Shown here: positions 32,940-45,057 of the stretch, in pieces
Position numbering within the stretch: the stretch's first letter is position 1
How the letters are laid out: every line of letters begins with the position of its first letter
NCBI RefSeq assembly: GCF_001619985.1
Contig: NW_017264195.1
Coordinates: forward strand, 2,046,001-2,110,000
Source of the DNA: Xylona heveae TC161
Taxonomy: Eukaryota > Ascomycota > Xylonomycetes > Xylonales > Xylonaceae
Length of the DNA stretch: 64,000 bases
Direction: 5' to 3'
The notes under the pieces: model-generated
Told to the model about the DNA's origin: nothing
Database searches by the model: none
Seen by the model: the letters and a program-made list of their open reading frames with translations, nothing else
Position numbers and translations under genes: made by a program

Positions 32940-35052
32940 TTTGATATCTATTGTACGTTGACGTAGGTAGGTTTCCTTGATGTCTGGATTAATTGATGTA
33001 TTCAGCCAAAGGGAAAGAGAAGATGATTTACCTCCAATGTGCCCGCAAAGACGTTGGGGTAGTGGTGAAGCAGTTTCACAATGTGACTGCTGTATATGGT
33101 GATTAAAGGTGGTAAAGGTGGCTTATTCCAATTGCGGCCAATTCCTTTTTTTTTTTGTTGATTGGCCAAAATAGTACAGACTGATGAGAAAAACAATAGT
33201 GTAGAGAATCCAAATGATGAGTATAAAGACAATTGAGTGGAAAAAATGAAACAGGAACAAGAAGCTGTTCTGCTTCAACGGGGGTTTATATACCACGCCC
33301 CACGGAAATAGGAATGTGGGGATAGAGCCCATGTGCGCCCTATCGTCGGGAATAAAATCACTGTCGGAAAAGACACATCATGTCAGCATGGAACGATGTA
33401 TAAAGGTGGTCGGATAAGTGCACATGAAGTTTTAGTATTATTCAGGTACTTTGTACGTTGTACAGTATGTTACAATCAAAGGTCTTCGTTCTCTTCGAAC
33501 AGACTAGAATAATTTCAATTTATCCAGGCTTCCGTCCATCGACAATTCACCGTTATGTCTTTTCCCTGAGTCGCCAAACCCGGCGGTTCTGTCGTCGGGT
33601 ATCGGTCGTCGGCAAACGAATAATGCATAGCCGCGCCATGCCAGGACTCCGGTTTATAAATTATGGGGTAATAAGAATTGTTTGATCCGGCTGGACACCT
33701 AACTATGGGGTAATAAATACCGTGCTATGGGGTAATGAGAATTTCCTGCTGTAACGTAAAAGCTTCGGGAATGTTGGTGATAAAACGAACTCTAAACAGA
33801 TACAGTTGTGTTACAGCGGGTAAGCTTGGCGGAGTGGGACGGGTATAGGCGGGTCTAGTGGGTAATGGTCTTAACTGGCGAGGTGATTTCCGGCTATGGG
33901 GAAACAAAAACTGGATGAAGATCGGCAATATGTCGGTTATGTCTCCACTACGGGTATCGCTATAGTTCTCCCGTATAGTGGGGAGGGTAGAACACCTATA
34001 CAGTACTATAGAACGCAGTATAACCGGGTGACGGTACCTGTACTCTATAACATTACGGGTTGATTTGATCCAGACGACAAGATATGAGCGGTCATGAGCA
34101 TCGACCTTCTGTGAGCTCTAGCAACTCTCCATCAGATCTGATACTTTTGCATCTACTTCTTCTTTCTCTCACCACGACGCACCTTAATATATGCTTACAG
34201 TCGTTCAACTTCAGGTCGCCATCGAACGACTATTTGAAACCTCATACGGAGCAATATACAAGACGCTCACTATCACTTTCGCACATTGTACGCTCTAGTG
34301 CTCTTGTTCAGCTACTGTACAACTCTACAATTGAAAGGATCGAATATACCCCAAAAGAATCACAGATGGGTAATCACTCGTCTCTGCCTATTCGACTCTA
34401 CACTTGCACCTACATTCATTGCTTCAATGACACGCCTGGCAGCGCTGGCTAACGACGGCACCGTGCCAAGACCTGCTGAAGCAGCCGGACCGTGCGCCTT
34501 TACGAGACGACCACTAGCACGAGGGCAAGGCAAGCCCAGCGAGACCCTTAATTTTACAAGCTTTGACTATAACGCTCCCTACACCAGCGTACATTAGTGC
34601 TGGAAAAAGCATTTATTTGTTTAGCTTCACTTTTTGCTTTTTTTCGGGCTCTTGTGCAGCATATAGTACTCCTCGCCTCGATCCTTTAGCCTTGGAGGTT
34701 ATTTGACTAATATCTGCACCGTTGGTTATACTACCCTAATTCTCTATAACAGCACCTTACTATCGTGTCGTTTTGGTGCCCGTGCACTTCATTTCTGGTT
34801 GGCCTGCCTTTTTTGCTTGGTGTTATTTGCTTTGCTATACCTGCACACTTTCCGCCGTTACGAGCCCCACTATTCCCTTCCGCAGCGGAGAGCTAAAGCT
34901 AAAAAACATGATATACGGAGCAAATGCCTTCCACCTTCCACTGCTTTTCATTTCATCTTCAATACTGTTAGTAAATCATATGTATACGCATATGCATCTC
35001 ACGTTTGAGTTGACTGTTGCAAACCATCGTCATGCTGTTTTATAGCCAGTGC
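32940..35052. other. 2.1-kb gene-poor stretch
   Basis: No gene could be supported on either strand. It is AT-rich at 33000-34080 with a repeated TATGGGGTAATRA motif (listed separately). Between 34080 and 35050 there are short open frames without recognised domains. It may include a long leader or promoter for the Cys-rich secreted protein at 35053. Confidence 0.45.
33661..33743. repeat. Dispersed short repeat TATGGGGTAATRA (three copies)
   Basis: Copies begin near 33662, 33704 and 33726, with spacings of about 42 and 22 bp; a weaker TATGGGG copy lies near 33895. Two copies continue into GAATT. They are not a perfect tandem array and have no coding reading. Their origin is unknown. Confidence 0.7.
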
Positions 35053-36737
35053 ATGCGAGGCCAATGCGTGGCACTGACACTGACACTGACACTGCTGAGT
35101 CTGACATTGAGCTCCTTTTTTCATACCGCATGCGCAGACTCTGGTCTCTCTGATCTCGTTGTCCATGATGATCTGAACATTCCATTTTCTCCCCGGCTGG
35201 GTGGAGAATCCCAGAAGAGCATTACGCGGAATGCCTCGATTCCGATATCCCCAGGCTCGAGGAGCTTATTTGCCCGAAGTTTGACGTGTCCTCAAGGAGA
35301 AGGATACTGTTCTAGTGCGTTATCCTTTTCATTCTGCTACCATAGTACTGCATTTACCCTTTTCCATTTTACTATATCATAGTAATATCTATTTATTCCT
35401 TATCCAATTTTCTACATCATAGTACTTTATCAAAATAGTACCAATAGCATACAACCCAACTAACACTCCCCGACATAGACAACGGCGGGTGCTGTCCCAT
35501 GTCTGGATCTTGCTGCCCAGACAGCTGCGCTTCCGAGCAAAACATCGTCTGCTGTTCCGGCGGATATAACTGCCCCGCAGACCATACTTGCTGCGGGAAC
35601 CTGGGATGCGCCCCACCGGGCGGTAGCTGCTGCAGTAACGGCAACTACTGCGATCCCGGCTACCTATGTTGCGGCGGAGATAACCACGGCTGCGCAATTG
35701 CGGGCGGCCAGTGCTGCAAGTCCTGGGGATACTGCGATCCGGGGTATGAGTGTGTCATTTATCGTGGCATGCCTGGGTGTTGTCCCGGCGGAGTATGCAA
35801 TACGGGGTATTATTATACGTGGTCGTATGATAATGGGCAAACCGTGTATCAGACCTTTGCTGTGAGTGCGACCAGTGCGACCAGTACGAGCAGCGGGAGC
35901 GATGTGACTACAGAAGGTATGTCTTATCTCTTTATTTACTTCTTCATAGCTCATTTCTTCATTTTGTTATATTCATCCGTGTATTCGATTTATTCCTTCA
36001 TCTTGTCATGCTCGTCCATTGAATGATGTATTCTTCATCTTATTCTATTCATTCGTATCTTATACTACCATTGATATTCTTGTCATCCTTTTCCTTTCCC
36101 TTTTCTCTTTCTCTTTCTCCTTCTTTTCATATACCCCCTAAGACCCTCTATTATCCATTCCTTCAATATTTTTTTTTTTTTTTTAACTTGATCCTTCCTC
36201 ATATCTCTCAGTGCATATCCAAGTATCCAGTAACCTACTTACACCCTCCTCCCTGCCCCAGTCATACCACTAACCACTACCCCCACGACTACAACCGTGA
36301 CTGCGACTTCCACAACCGCACTAGAACCAGGAGACTCCGCGCGGACATCACAGCTTCCTAGTTCAGAAAATGAGTACGGCTCGACGGATCCCTACTCGAA
36401 ATATACGCCCAGTTCGACGTCTGGCGCTGCATTCTCTTCCTCCTCCGGCGCAGCCGCCGCAGTCTCCACAAGTTCTACAAGTCAATCTCCACAAACAACT
36501 CAAGCCGCACGTTCATCAGTCTCGGATACATCTTCCTCTCGTCACGGGCACAGTAGCAGTGCCATTGGCGCGGATAAGACCTCGAGCTCGACAGCAACAG
36601 GCACAGGCACAGGCACGACGAACAGTCCCGCGAATAGCGGATCCCGCGGATCCCGCGTCCAGTGTAGTGGTTTTGGGCTGCTGAGGAGTATAGGATATAT
36701 TCTTTGCGTCGGGGCTGTTTCTGCTTTGATATTGTAG
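35053..36737 (+). CDS. Secreted Cys-rich, GPI-anchor-type cell-surface protein
   Basis: Three exons (35053-35314, 35479-35916, 36262-36737) give 391 aa. A hydrophobic signal peptide with a Leu-Thr repeat (ALTLTLTLLSLTLSSFF) is followed by a short pro-like segment containing FSPRLGG. About 115 residues are then packed with paired cysteines in repeated units such as NNGGCCPMSGSCCPDSC, ADHTCCGNLGCAPPGGSCC and NYCDPGYLCCGGDNHGC. After a Tyr-rich patch comes a long Ser/Thr-rich stalk (about residues 230-365) and a hydrophobic C-terminus (GFGLLRSIGYILCVGAVSAL), which together suggest GPI attachment to membrane or wall. The Cys spacing recalls granulin-like and other small disulphide-rich fungal surface proteins. 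No enzymatic role is seen. The function is unknown; adhesion or wall structure is the likely guess. Confidence 0.82.
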
Positions 36738-37178
36738 GGACATGATCTGGGATATGTTGCGCGTTGTAGGGGAGTAAATAGCAAATAGCACGTGGATGTG
36801 TAAGGCTTGTAATATGTAAAATGAATTTTCTAAGGGGGAAAAATTTAAATACTGAAGGAGAAAAAAAAATTAAATACTAAAGGATCAAATACTAAATACT
36901 AAAAGATAAAAAAGGAAATGCCCATATAACTACCTGTATTTAATGCATTGGATGCAAACTTTTTGTTCCGCCCGTACTTTTAGCTACTAGTCACAAGACT
37001 CCCTTGTTTTCAACACGCAGATACCCATACATATGCACACAATCGGGAAAAGAAGGACCGGGAGAGATATACACATATCATGGAGAATGAAAATAAAGCG
37101 AAAATGAATGGTAGGAGAAAAAAAAGAAGGAAAAACAAAAGGAATGCCGAATCGCCAGACTCATATTACATCCACCAC
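36738..37178. other. Convergent intergenic stretch Cys-rich gene / MAK11
   Basis: A-rich with repeated AAATACTAAA elements near 36845-36905. No gene seen. Confidence 0.5.
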
Positions 37179-39022
37179 CTACTCATCATCATCATCGTCA
37201 CTGCTCTCATCCTCACTCGCCTCAAGAGACTCCTCGTCATTGTCGGGGGCCCCGGGCTGAGGGGCAAGCATGACAAAGGCTCTTAAGCAAGTAATGCGGT
37301 TTCCGGTGTCATATACGCCGAGAGGATGACCGACTTGCTTGATGCCCGTCGACGCTGGTGTCGCTGTCGTCGTTGAGCTAGGTGTGGTGGGGGCGCGGAT
37401 ATCCGATTCGTTGACATCGGCATCGGCATCAGCATTGGCGTCTTTTGATGTTTTTGACTTTTTCGACTTTTTGGATTTGGACTTTGATTTGGACTCAGCT
37501 TCGGCTTCTGCTTCGGTTGAGGCGTCGGCGCCGATATCAAGTTCGGGATCAAGGTCGCTCAAGGGAAGATACCAGAGCTGCACGGCGCCAGTGCTGCTTG
37601 CTGTGACGACGAGGAATTGGGTGTCTGCGGCGCCTGCGCCCGCATCGCTTGATTGCGAGAGCGAGAGGATTTCAAAGTCCTTGATGCGGCTCGACACGCC
37701 GGCTGCGCGGCCGCCGAGTTGGGCGAGGGGTTTGCACAGCGGGATCGTGGGCGCGGGTTTGTTGGCAGTAGAGGGAGCAGTAGTAGTTGTAGTATTAGCG
37801 GATTCTGAGAGCGGGAGAAGCGTCGAAGTAGAGTAGAAGATGATGCGGCCGTCTTCGGTGGAGACGGCGAGAATGTTGTTTGGTTGTTCGTCTTCCGCTT
37901 TTTCACCTTCAGTGGTTGCGCCTTCGGTGCTGACGTAGCGGATTTGGTGAATTTTCGAAGGCGGCTGCGGCATGATGCGGCCTTTGGGTTTAGAGTCCTA
38001 AAGTTGACAGACGTGTTAATTTGTATGATTCGACGAGGGTGAAGAGAAGTCGGAATAACAGTGATTCAACGTACCATTCCAAAAACAATAGCGCCTCGCT
38101 CGAATGACACAACAAATTCCTCGCCCGCGGCATCCCATTCGACCTTTCGGCCCTCTCCACTTGACCATCGCCCCTCTCCAGCTTCCTGCAGCATTTCTCT
38201 CGTGAAGTTGAGCACACCTGCCTTCTTTCCCGTCACTAGGTTCCACAGCCGCATGCAGCGCTCGCCCTTGCTCACACTGACCATGAGCTTCATGCTCGGG
38301 TGGACGGAAAAGTCATTGATGCCGGCGGGTATTTCTCCCGGTCCGGCCGTATCTCCGCTAGGACGGCCCTGGGGTTTCGGCACCGGCGCCTTGATGGTGG
38401 ATAGGACGGTCCAATCGCGACTGCGTGAGATGGCAATGGTGCTGTCTTCGGCGGCGGACAGAAGCTTGGATCGACTGGGAAAGTATAGCGCGCTGATGCT
38501 CGAGGAGTGGTGCATGAGCGATCCGAGTTCGCGGTTCTTGGGGTTTTCGGTGATGGTGGTGCCGGCGAGGGTCGGGATTGAGACTGCGCCTTTCTTTGAT
38601 GACGGCGGGGGAGTCGCAGACAGGTGGTATAAGTTGATACGCTCATCTGTGCCTCCGCTAGCTAGGAGTACCTTTTGCGACGGGTCCGAAGTGGTGATGG
38701 GCGAGAGAGCAATGCATCGAATGGCCGACGCATGAGCGCTGAATAGGAAGGTATCGGAGAATTTCACTTCGCTGGACGCCGACGAGTTTTCGGTGGTATT
38801 CTCATTGGTGGACAGCTGCGGAATAGTAGCGGTAATGCCATGTAGGACGCGCTCGTAGGAACCGGTAATGATTTGGAGCGTAATAGGTGCGGACGACGAG
38901 GCCGAGGACGAGGACGGCGAAGAGGCTGACTTTTTCACAGCAGGACTACTTGGCTGCTGTTGCGGCTGCTGCTTATTGGTTTTGACGACGTCATCAGTGA
39001 CTTCTCTCTTTCTCTTGGCCAT
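37179..39022 (-). CDS. MAK11: WD40 ribosome-biogenesis factor Mak11
   Basis: Two exons (39022-38075, 37997-37179) give 588 aa. Mak11 (PAK1IP1 in animals) is a nucleolar WD40 protein needed for 60S subunit assembly; it acts with Rlp24 in yeast. A Lys-rich, Ser-rich N-terminus precedes repeats with visible cores: SDTFLFSAHASAIRCIALSP, ELGSLMHHSSSISALYFPSR, INDFSVHPSMKLMVSVSKGE and CMRLWNLVTGKKAGVLNF, then FVVSFERGAIVFGM at the exon junction. A long Glu/Ala/Ser/Lys low-complexity insert (about residues 480-540) and an acidic tail (DESSDDDDDE) follow, so this protein is longer than the yeast one (468 aa). It is divergent from EAF1 with only 382 bp between start codons. Confidence 0.9.
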
Positions 39023-39404
39023 TGTTGTTCAATAAGAAAACGAGTTCAATTGATTTGGAAGAGAAGAGTGTCAATAGGGACAATACGACAATAAGACAAT
39101 CGGACAATAATATGACAATATCAACCAAGAAAAAGAAGAGAGCAGCAAAAGAGCCAAAAAGTACAAGCGCAAGGGCGAAGCGAGGGACAAGCAGACGAGC
39201 GTGGCCTATCAGGAGTCTCGGACATATCGACGACGCATCGAACAAGACTTCAATTTCGACCTCACCCCGTCCCTCACCCCGACTTTGCGATCCAAAAGAT
39301 CGCCCCCAACGCCCTCAAAAAGCTTCAAATCTCTTGCGCTCATCGTCTTACGCTCCCTCATTTACCCAGAGTCCCTCTTTTGCCCCCCGCTCGGATGTCT
39401 TCCG
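39023..39404. promoter_or_regulatory. Shared MAK11/EAF1 promoter with a GACAATA array
   Basis: Both genes must be transcribed outward from this 382-bp stretch. Between about 39068 and 39122 the motif RACAATA (TATTGTC on the minus strand) occurs about six times at irregular short spacing, 46-100 bp upstream of the MAK11 ATG. The rest is basic-looking but non-conserved sequence. Confidence 0.4.
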
Positions 39405-42400
39405 ATGACGACGGCCGCCAACCCTGCTCTTCGCGACGAGATCTTGCGATCTAAGCGGGCAGAAATCGCGTAAGTTGTATCTCAATCGATTCTCCGTCTT
39501 CGAATCTCTTGAATAAATCGCTCATTTTCAATTTTATGGTCGTGGTAGGCATTCGGTGTCGTCGAGAAAGCGTAAGCTGCGCGAACTCTACACGGTCGCA
39601 CGTTACGATGTTACCGAGACTCCCCAAGTGACCGGCCTCGCCAATCCTACTCCGGCCGAAAATGCCTTTCTCGAGGCCAATGACATTTTAAAGTGAGTTA
39701 CAATTCATTCATTTTTGAATCATTAATTCAAAATACATATTTTTTTTCTTTCTCAAGTGACAGTTGCTGACATTTGCGCCTCTTCTTTCTTTTCGTTTGT
39801 ATAGAGGACGCTTCTTTGATGAATCTACGCTGCCGTCGCGTGCGCCTTTCCATGAACAAATCGCTTCCACTCAACTCTTACCAGACGAGGATCAAAAGCA
39901 ACCATCGCAGACAGCTTCGCCAAGCTCCGTAGCCAATGATGGAGCGCGACAGCCGGTATCGCGCGCAGTCGATGGAGCCCAAGACCAGGTCGTATCGGCC
40001 GACGCACTGTCCCGCCCGCATCCTCTACCGTCACCCCCAGATGGAACAGCATCGCAAGGAGATGCGAATGTCCAAGTCGCGGAGGACCACGGTGTTGCGG
40101 AGCCACAGAAGCGCGCGCGCACATTGCAGCCATCTTTGACTATGCAAAAGGCGACGGCCACCTTGAGAGAATCGCAACCAAGTCCGGCACCGCAAGATGA
40201 GGCCGAACTAGACAGGACCCTAGAAAAAGAAAGAATCAAGCAACAGGTGGAAAGCCCTCCTGGGAGTCCAGGTGTCGATCCGGCCAAAGCGGTTCCTATC
40301 TCTCCTGATGATGCGCAGTCGTTGCCGGCTTCGACGGTACATGCAGCGTCTCCCGATGGCGAACGTTTGGGCCCTCGGACCGTTCATCTGCCTCCGAAGC
40401 GTACACAGGAGCGGCATCTTAGGGAGGTTGAACTCGGTCAAGAACGCGACCTTCAAAGGCAAAGAAAGGAGGAGGAAAAGCACCGGCCTTCTTCCGCTGG
40501 TCTTCCGACAATCTCCGAGCCGCTTTCCTCTCCTACCTCGACCGTTGGACCTTACTCTACCAATACGCCTGCAATGAATATCGTTTCTCCCGACACGAGT
40601 CCTGAGCATGACGGCGCTGGAGAAGCAGCAGCACCACCGCTTAGGGAAAGCACGCCAGATGCCCTCAAACCTAGCGCCCAGGAACAAGCTGCCAAAGCAG
40701 AGCATGACAAGCTTCTCAAATCCCAGATGAAGTTGGCGCGCCGCGACGCTTTTGAAAGTGGGCCGTCGACTGCAGAAGCCCAATTGAAGCTTGAAGAGCA
40801 ACAAGCCGCTGCCGCAGCCTCTGCAAGCCAGCCGAACGTATCGATACTCCCCGATTCTGTCCCAACCACCGAGAACGCTGTCGGCCCAGCTGGCAATCCT
40901 CCTCTCACGCAAAAAGCGGACGAGATCGTTCAGGACATTGTTGATGATGAGGACGAGGTTGTGGGCGTGCCTACTGCAGGCGAGGAGATGGAAATTGCAG
41001 ATGAGACCGGGCAGCCTGAAATTGATGGCTTGTCAAAAGAGGACAAGGCCACAACTCCTATACCTCATGCCGCAAGTGCTCAAAGCACTCCCATGGACAT
41101 GGACGGCATTGAAGCAACTGCTGCTATTATGGCTCAAAAAGGCACTGCGATTGATGCTAAACTCCGTCCAAATGACGACCATTCAAGAACGGCTCAGCCG
41201 GTTGCGAAACCCCCAACAGACGGCCTTCATCCACCACATACTCAAGCCCCGTCAGCTCCAGACAGGATGACTACAAGAGTATCTTCGGGCGCGATCAGAC
41301 ATAAATCAGTATCGGAGATATTGGGCGAGGTCCCTAAGCCACATCTAGCGGCAATAAATGAGAAGCAGTCTCCCGAACCCGTCAGGGCGAACTCGGCTCT
41401 CATGGCCTCTCCATCTGCCTCGAGGGGCGGAACACCTGCGTCTGCCGCAGTCCGTTTACGGAATAATGAGCGCAAAGAAAGAGAGCGCAGCAAGCTTTCC
41501 ACGGTCGTATTTGCAAGACCGAGCCAGCCGCGGAGCGAATCTCTTGCGCCTGCTCGCAAAGACCAGCAGGTCACCTTGCAAGACGAAAAGGATTACCTTC
41601 GGACTCTTTTTGCTGCCCAAGCTTCATCTGCTCCCAGATCGCAGTCGCTCAATTCCATCTTGACCAGCGCACACAAAACACTAACCACCTCAAATCATTA
41701 TGTCGACTTTTTCGAGCAGCAGGATTGTCGGATTCTCAAGCGCATCTACCACTTGCAATACGCCAATCGATGGTCGCTGCGTCAGCTTACGCGTGCGGCT
41801 GAGGCCCCGCGTCCGGTAACTCATTGGGATGCATTACTTGATGAGATGAAGTGGATGCAGACAGATTTTCGAGAGGAACGGAAATGGAAACTTACAATGG
41901 CGAAACATCTTGCCGACTGGTGTGCTGAATGGCACGCGTGTAGCCCAGAAGACCGACTTGCTTTGCAAGTAAAGCGAAGGGTTCCCAAGCCTATTGAAGA
42001 CGTGGACATGAAAGATGCGCCTTCTGAGTCCCAACCCGATGGCGTCAAGGACATCAAACATGACGACCAACAAACCCCTGATCTGGTACCGTCGGCCGAA
42101 GACGATTCCATGAGCGATGCGCCCGATTTTGAGGAGCATCACCGTATACCTTTCGAAATTGTCGCACCCGCAGCCATCTTTGCCCTACCGCCTGATGAGG
42201 CTACGTTTGATTTGCAAAAGACGTCGGCGAGCGTTGAGCTTTTGAACGAACTTCCTCTTTATGAGCCAGTTAAGGATATTCCACGATCCGAGTTCGAGAG
42301 AACTACGATAATTCCGGATGCTGCCTGGAAACTCCCCATGGTGCCAGTCTCCAAGTTTGTCCAGGGCAAGATGATTGGTCAAGATGAAGGTCCTCCACGG

Positions 42401-44486
42401 AAAAGGAGCCGCTATGACTATGAATCTGAGGACGAGGAATTGGATGCCGATTCGGGACTACCATCAAATCACCGACGGCGTTTCCAGCTACCTCCTGAAC
42501 AGCGAGACGTTGCACTCTTTACTCCGGAAAACAAGCATATTCGGGATCGACTACATGCTGGACATGCGTTCAGGCCGCCATCCGAGTTCCCTATGCCCTC
42601 TCAAACCTTTTTCGAGACCCGAAATTCTTCTCAATGGACTTACAGCGAAGATGATGAACTTCGAAAGCTTGTCCGGGAGTATTCGTACAATTGGTCGTTA
42701 ATTGCAAGCTGCCTTTCTTCGTCTTCACTCTTCTCGTCTGGAGCTGAGCGTCGCACACCGTGGGAATGCTTTGAAAGATGGGTCGGACTGGAGGGGCTTC
42801 CAGCAGACATGTCCAAGACGCAGTATTTCCGAGCTTACCATGCTCGGCTCGAGGGCGCACAACGAACACTCAGTTCCCAGCAGCAAGCTGCTCAGCAACA
42901 GCAGCAGAACAACAATCCCTCGCAATCCGTTACTCCAGTCAGGAGGAAAATCACACAGCCTGTTAGGGTTGAACGAAGAAAAAATACCAAACATTTTGCT
43001 TTGATTGACGCAATGAGGAAGTTGGCTAAGAAGAGGGAGGCTGCTCTTCAGAAGCAGCAGCAGGGTAAGTAACGGTCATCCGACGACCTCAGTGGATAAA
43101 ATTGTTTATTGACATTCTTGGGAATTACAGCCGCCGGATTGGCCGCGATGCGGAAAGCAAATGAAATCACTCATGCGCGACCCTCTACCCACACTCCGCA
43201 GGACTTCAGTCGGTTGAAGTATGAGCGTGAGTGCAAGATGCAGGAAAAGGCTGAGGCGTACCGGCAGCAAATGCTTGCCCACCAAAGAGTATGTCTTGTA
43301 AAAATTTTATTACTTCTTTGAATGTAGTCAAAAGTACTAACGCGCCATCAAGGCCGCTTTGCAACAACGACCAGGCCAGCAGCCGACCGCTCAGCAATCT
43401 CTTCTTAACGGAGCAGCACCTCAGGCCCGTCACGCTACCCCTGGGTCTGCCAACGTTAACGGTGTTCCCGGTGCTCCCCTACCTGCGGCCCACGTGCCAC
43501 AAGGTGTCCCGGCTCAGCCTCGTGCTCATCCTATCCCTACCATGCACAATGGCCTTCCGAATCAAGCTGGTGCTCACATCCCACCAGGGATGACCCCAAA
43601 TCCTCAGCTAGCCGCTATGAAAGGAATGCCTCAAGCGACCATGCAGCCGGGTCTTCCAGGTCAACAGCGCATGCCGGCGCAAATGACACCGGACAACATG
43701 CGTGTACTCCTAGAGGCCAATCGAGTTCAGCAAGAACAGCAACGTTACTTGCAGGCTCGCCAACAACAACATTTCCAGGCGTCGCAGCAACACCACGGCC
43801 AACCTGGCCCTGCAGGTTCACCAAATCTGGCTAACCTCAACGTTGCGAACCAAAGTAACCCGGCGGTCTTGGCCGCGATGCAAGCGGCATCTAATGCGAA
43901 TGGAATGCGTAGCCCTTCTCATAACAACCTTCATGGGCCTGCCGGCGCAACAAACTCCCCGCGCCTTGCGCAGGCTTACCCCTCGCAGCCGAATCAACCC
44001 CAGCAACTTTCAAGTGGAATGATTCCAGCTGTAAACAGCATTGCTCATCAGCTTAAGGCACGTCATCCACAAATGTCGAATGAGCAAATCCAGAAGCTCG
44101 CAAGCGAGCAACTCGCCCAACAATATCAGCAGCGCATGGCAGCCCAGCAGCAACCTGCTCTGAATGCTAATGCAGCAGCCGCTCAACCCATGAGCAATGA
44201 TGCCCAGAAACAACATAACACTCCACTACCGCCTCAACAGCATCCGCTGATGGGTAACCATCCCACCACTGCCCAGCAACAACAGCTATATGCACAGATG
44301 CTGAGGGCGCAACAAGCTGGCCAGAGCCGAGCCTCCACTGTGGCCCCCAATGGCGCACGGCCTGCTAGCCGTAGTGCAACCCCTGCCACGCCACAGCCTC
44401 AACGGAGCAATAGCGTCCAAGCGCCGAGACAAGGGCAGAGTCAAAGCCCACGACCTCCGCAAGCGCAAGTGGCTGGGGGGCAATGA
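39405..44486 (+). CDS. EAF1: NuA4 histone acetyltransferase scaffold Eaf1/Vid21
   Basis: Five exons (39405-39469, 39549-39692, 39805-43064, 43131-43288, 43353-44486) give 1586 aa. Eaf1 is the platform of the NuA4 histone H4/H2A acetyltransferase and is unique to that complex. The N-terminus ALRDEILRSKRAEIAHSVSS and RKRKLRELYTVAR matches fungal Vid21. A disordered acidic, Pro/Ser/Gln-rich region runs to about residue 640. The HSA domain, which binds actin and Arp4, is near 735-800 (HWDALLDEMKWMQTDFREER). The SANT/Myb domain is near 1010-1065 (WTYSEDDELRKLVREYSYNW). The C-terminal 400 residues are Gln/Pro/Ala-rich, with many CAG/CAA runs. The start lies 9 bp after an out-of-frame ATG at 39394, a possible minimal upstream ORF. 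Confidence 0.94.
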
Positions 44487-45057
44487 ATGATGTGAAGTCT
44501 ATTTCCACGATATCATATTCGATTCTTCTTCTTCCTTATGTTTTTTTATTCCCCTAATTCTATTTCATTTGTAAGCGCGGGCAAGGGAAGGGACTGGATT
44601 GGACTGGACTGGACCCGACTGCTTCTTAGGACGAGCAGGGTGGGAGGCGCCCGGCGTCGTATTGCTATTGACACGGCTGGTAAAAGGACATAGGGTTGTT
44701 ACCATTCTTGTAGTATATTATCACGCCGATTATGAAGAATTTTAAAATTTTTAAGTTTGACAGCATTATCGTCTCAAGCCCCGTTTTTGAGATTGTTCGT
44801 CACAGAATGTGTTCAAGTAGTCTACCCGTTTTGCAAGATAACAAAGTTCCAGGAGCCAGATGGATTACCCGGCACTTCTCCATTCAAGTCCTCAGTATGC
44901 TTATGTAAGCACTGCGACCGAACTGGGCCCGCCACCGCCTTCGGCGACGTTTATGAGCTCTGGGGCTGTCAAGAAACAACTTGTTTCTCAAGCAATAACG
45001 GGGGCACACAGGCAGGGTCCTTGTGCTTTTGTTCGAACATTGAAGATAGAGGAAACG
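44487..45057. other. Intergenic stretch between EAF1 and SPP2
   Basis: A GGACT/GGATT microrepeat lies near 44590-44615. The SPP2 frame stays open upstream to an ATG at 44860, so the last 200 bp could be coding if that start is used, but the sequence there does not resemble Spp2. Confidence 0.45.

Noticed and set aside
37283-37906. Overlapping minus-strand frames rich in Pro/Lys/Ser
   Set aside because: Out-of-frame readings of the low-complexity insert of MAK11.
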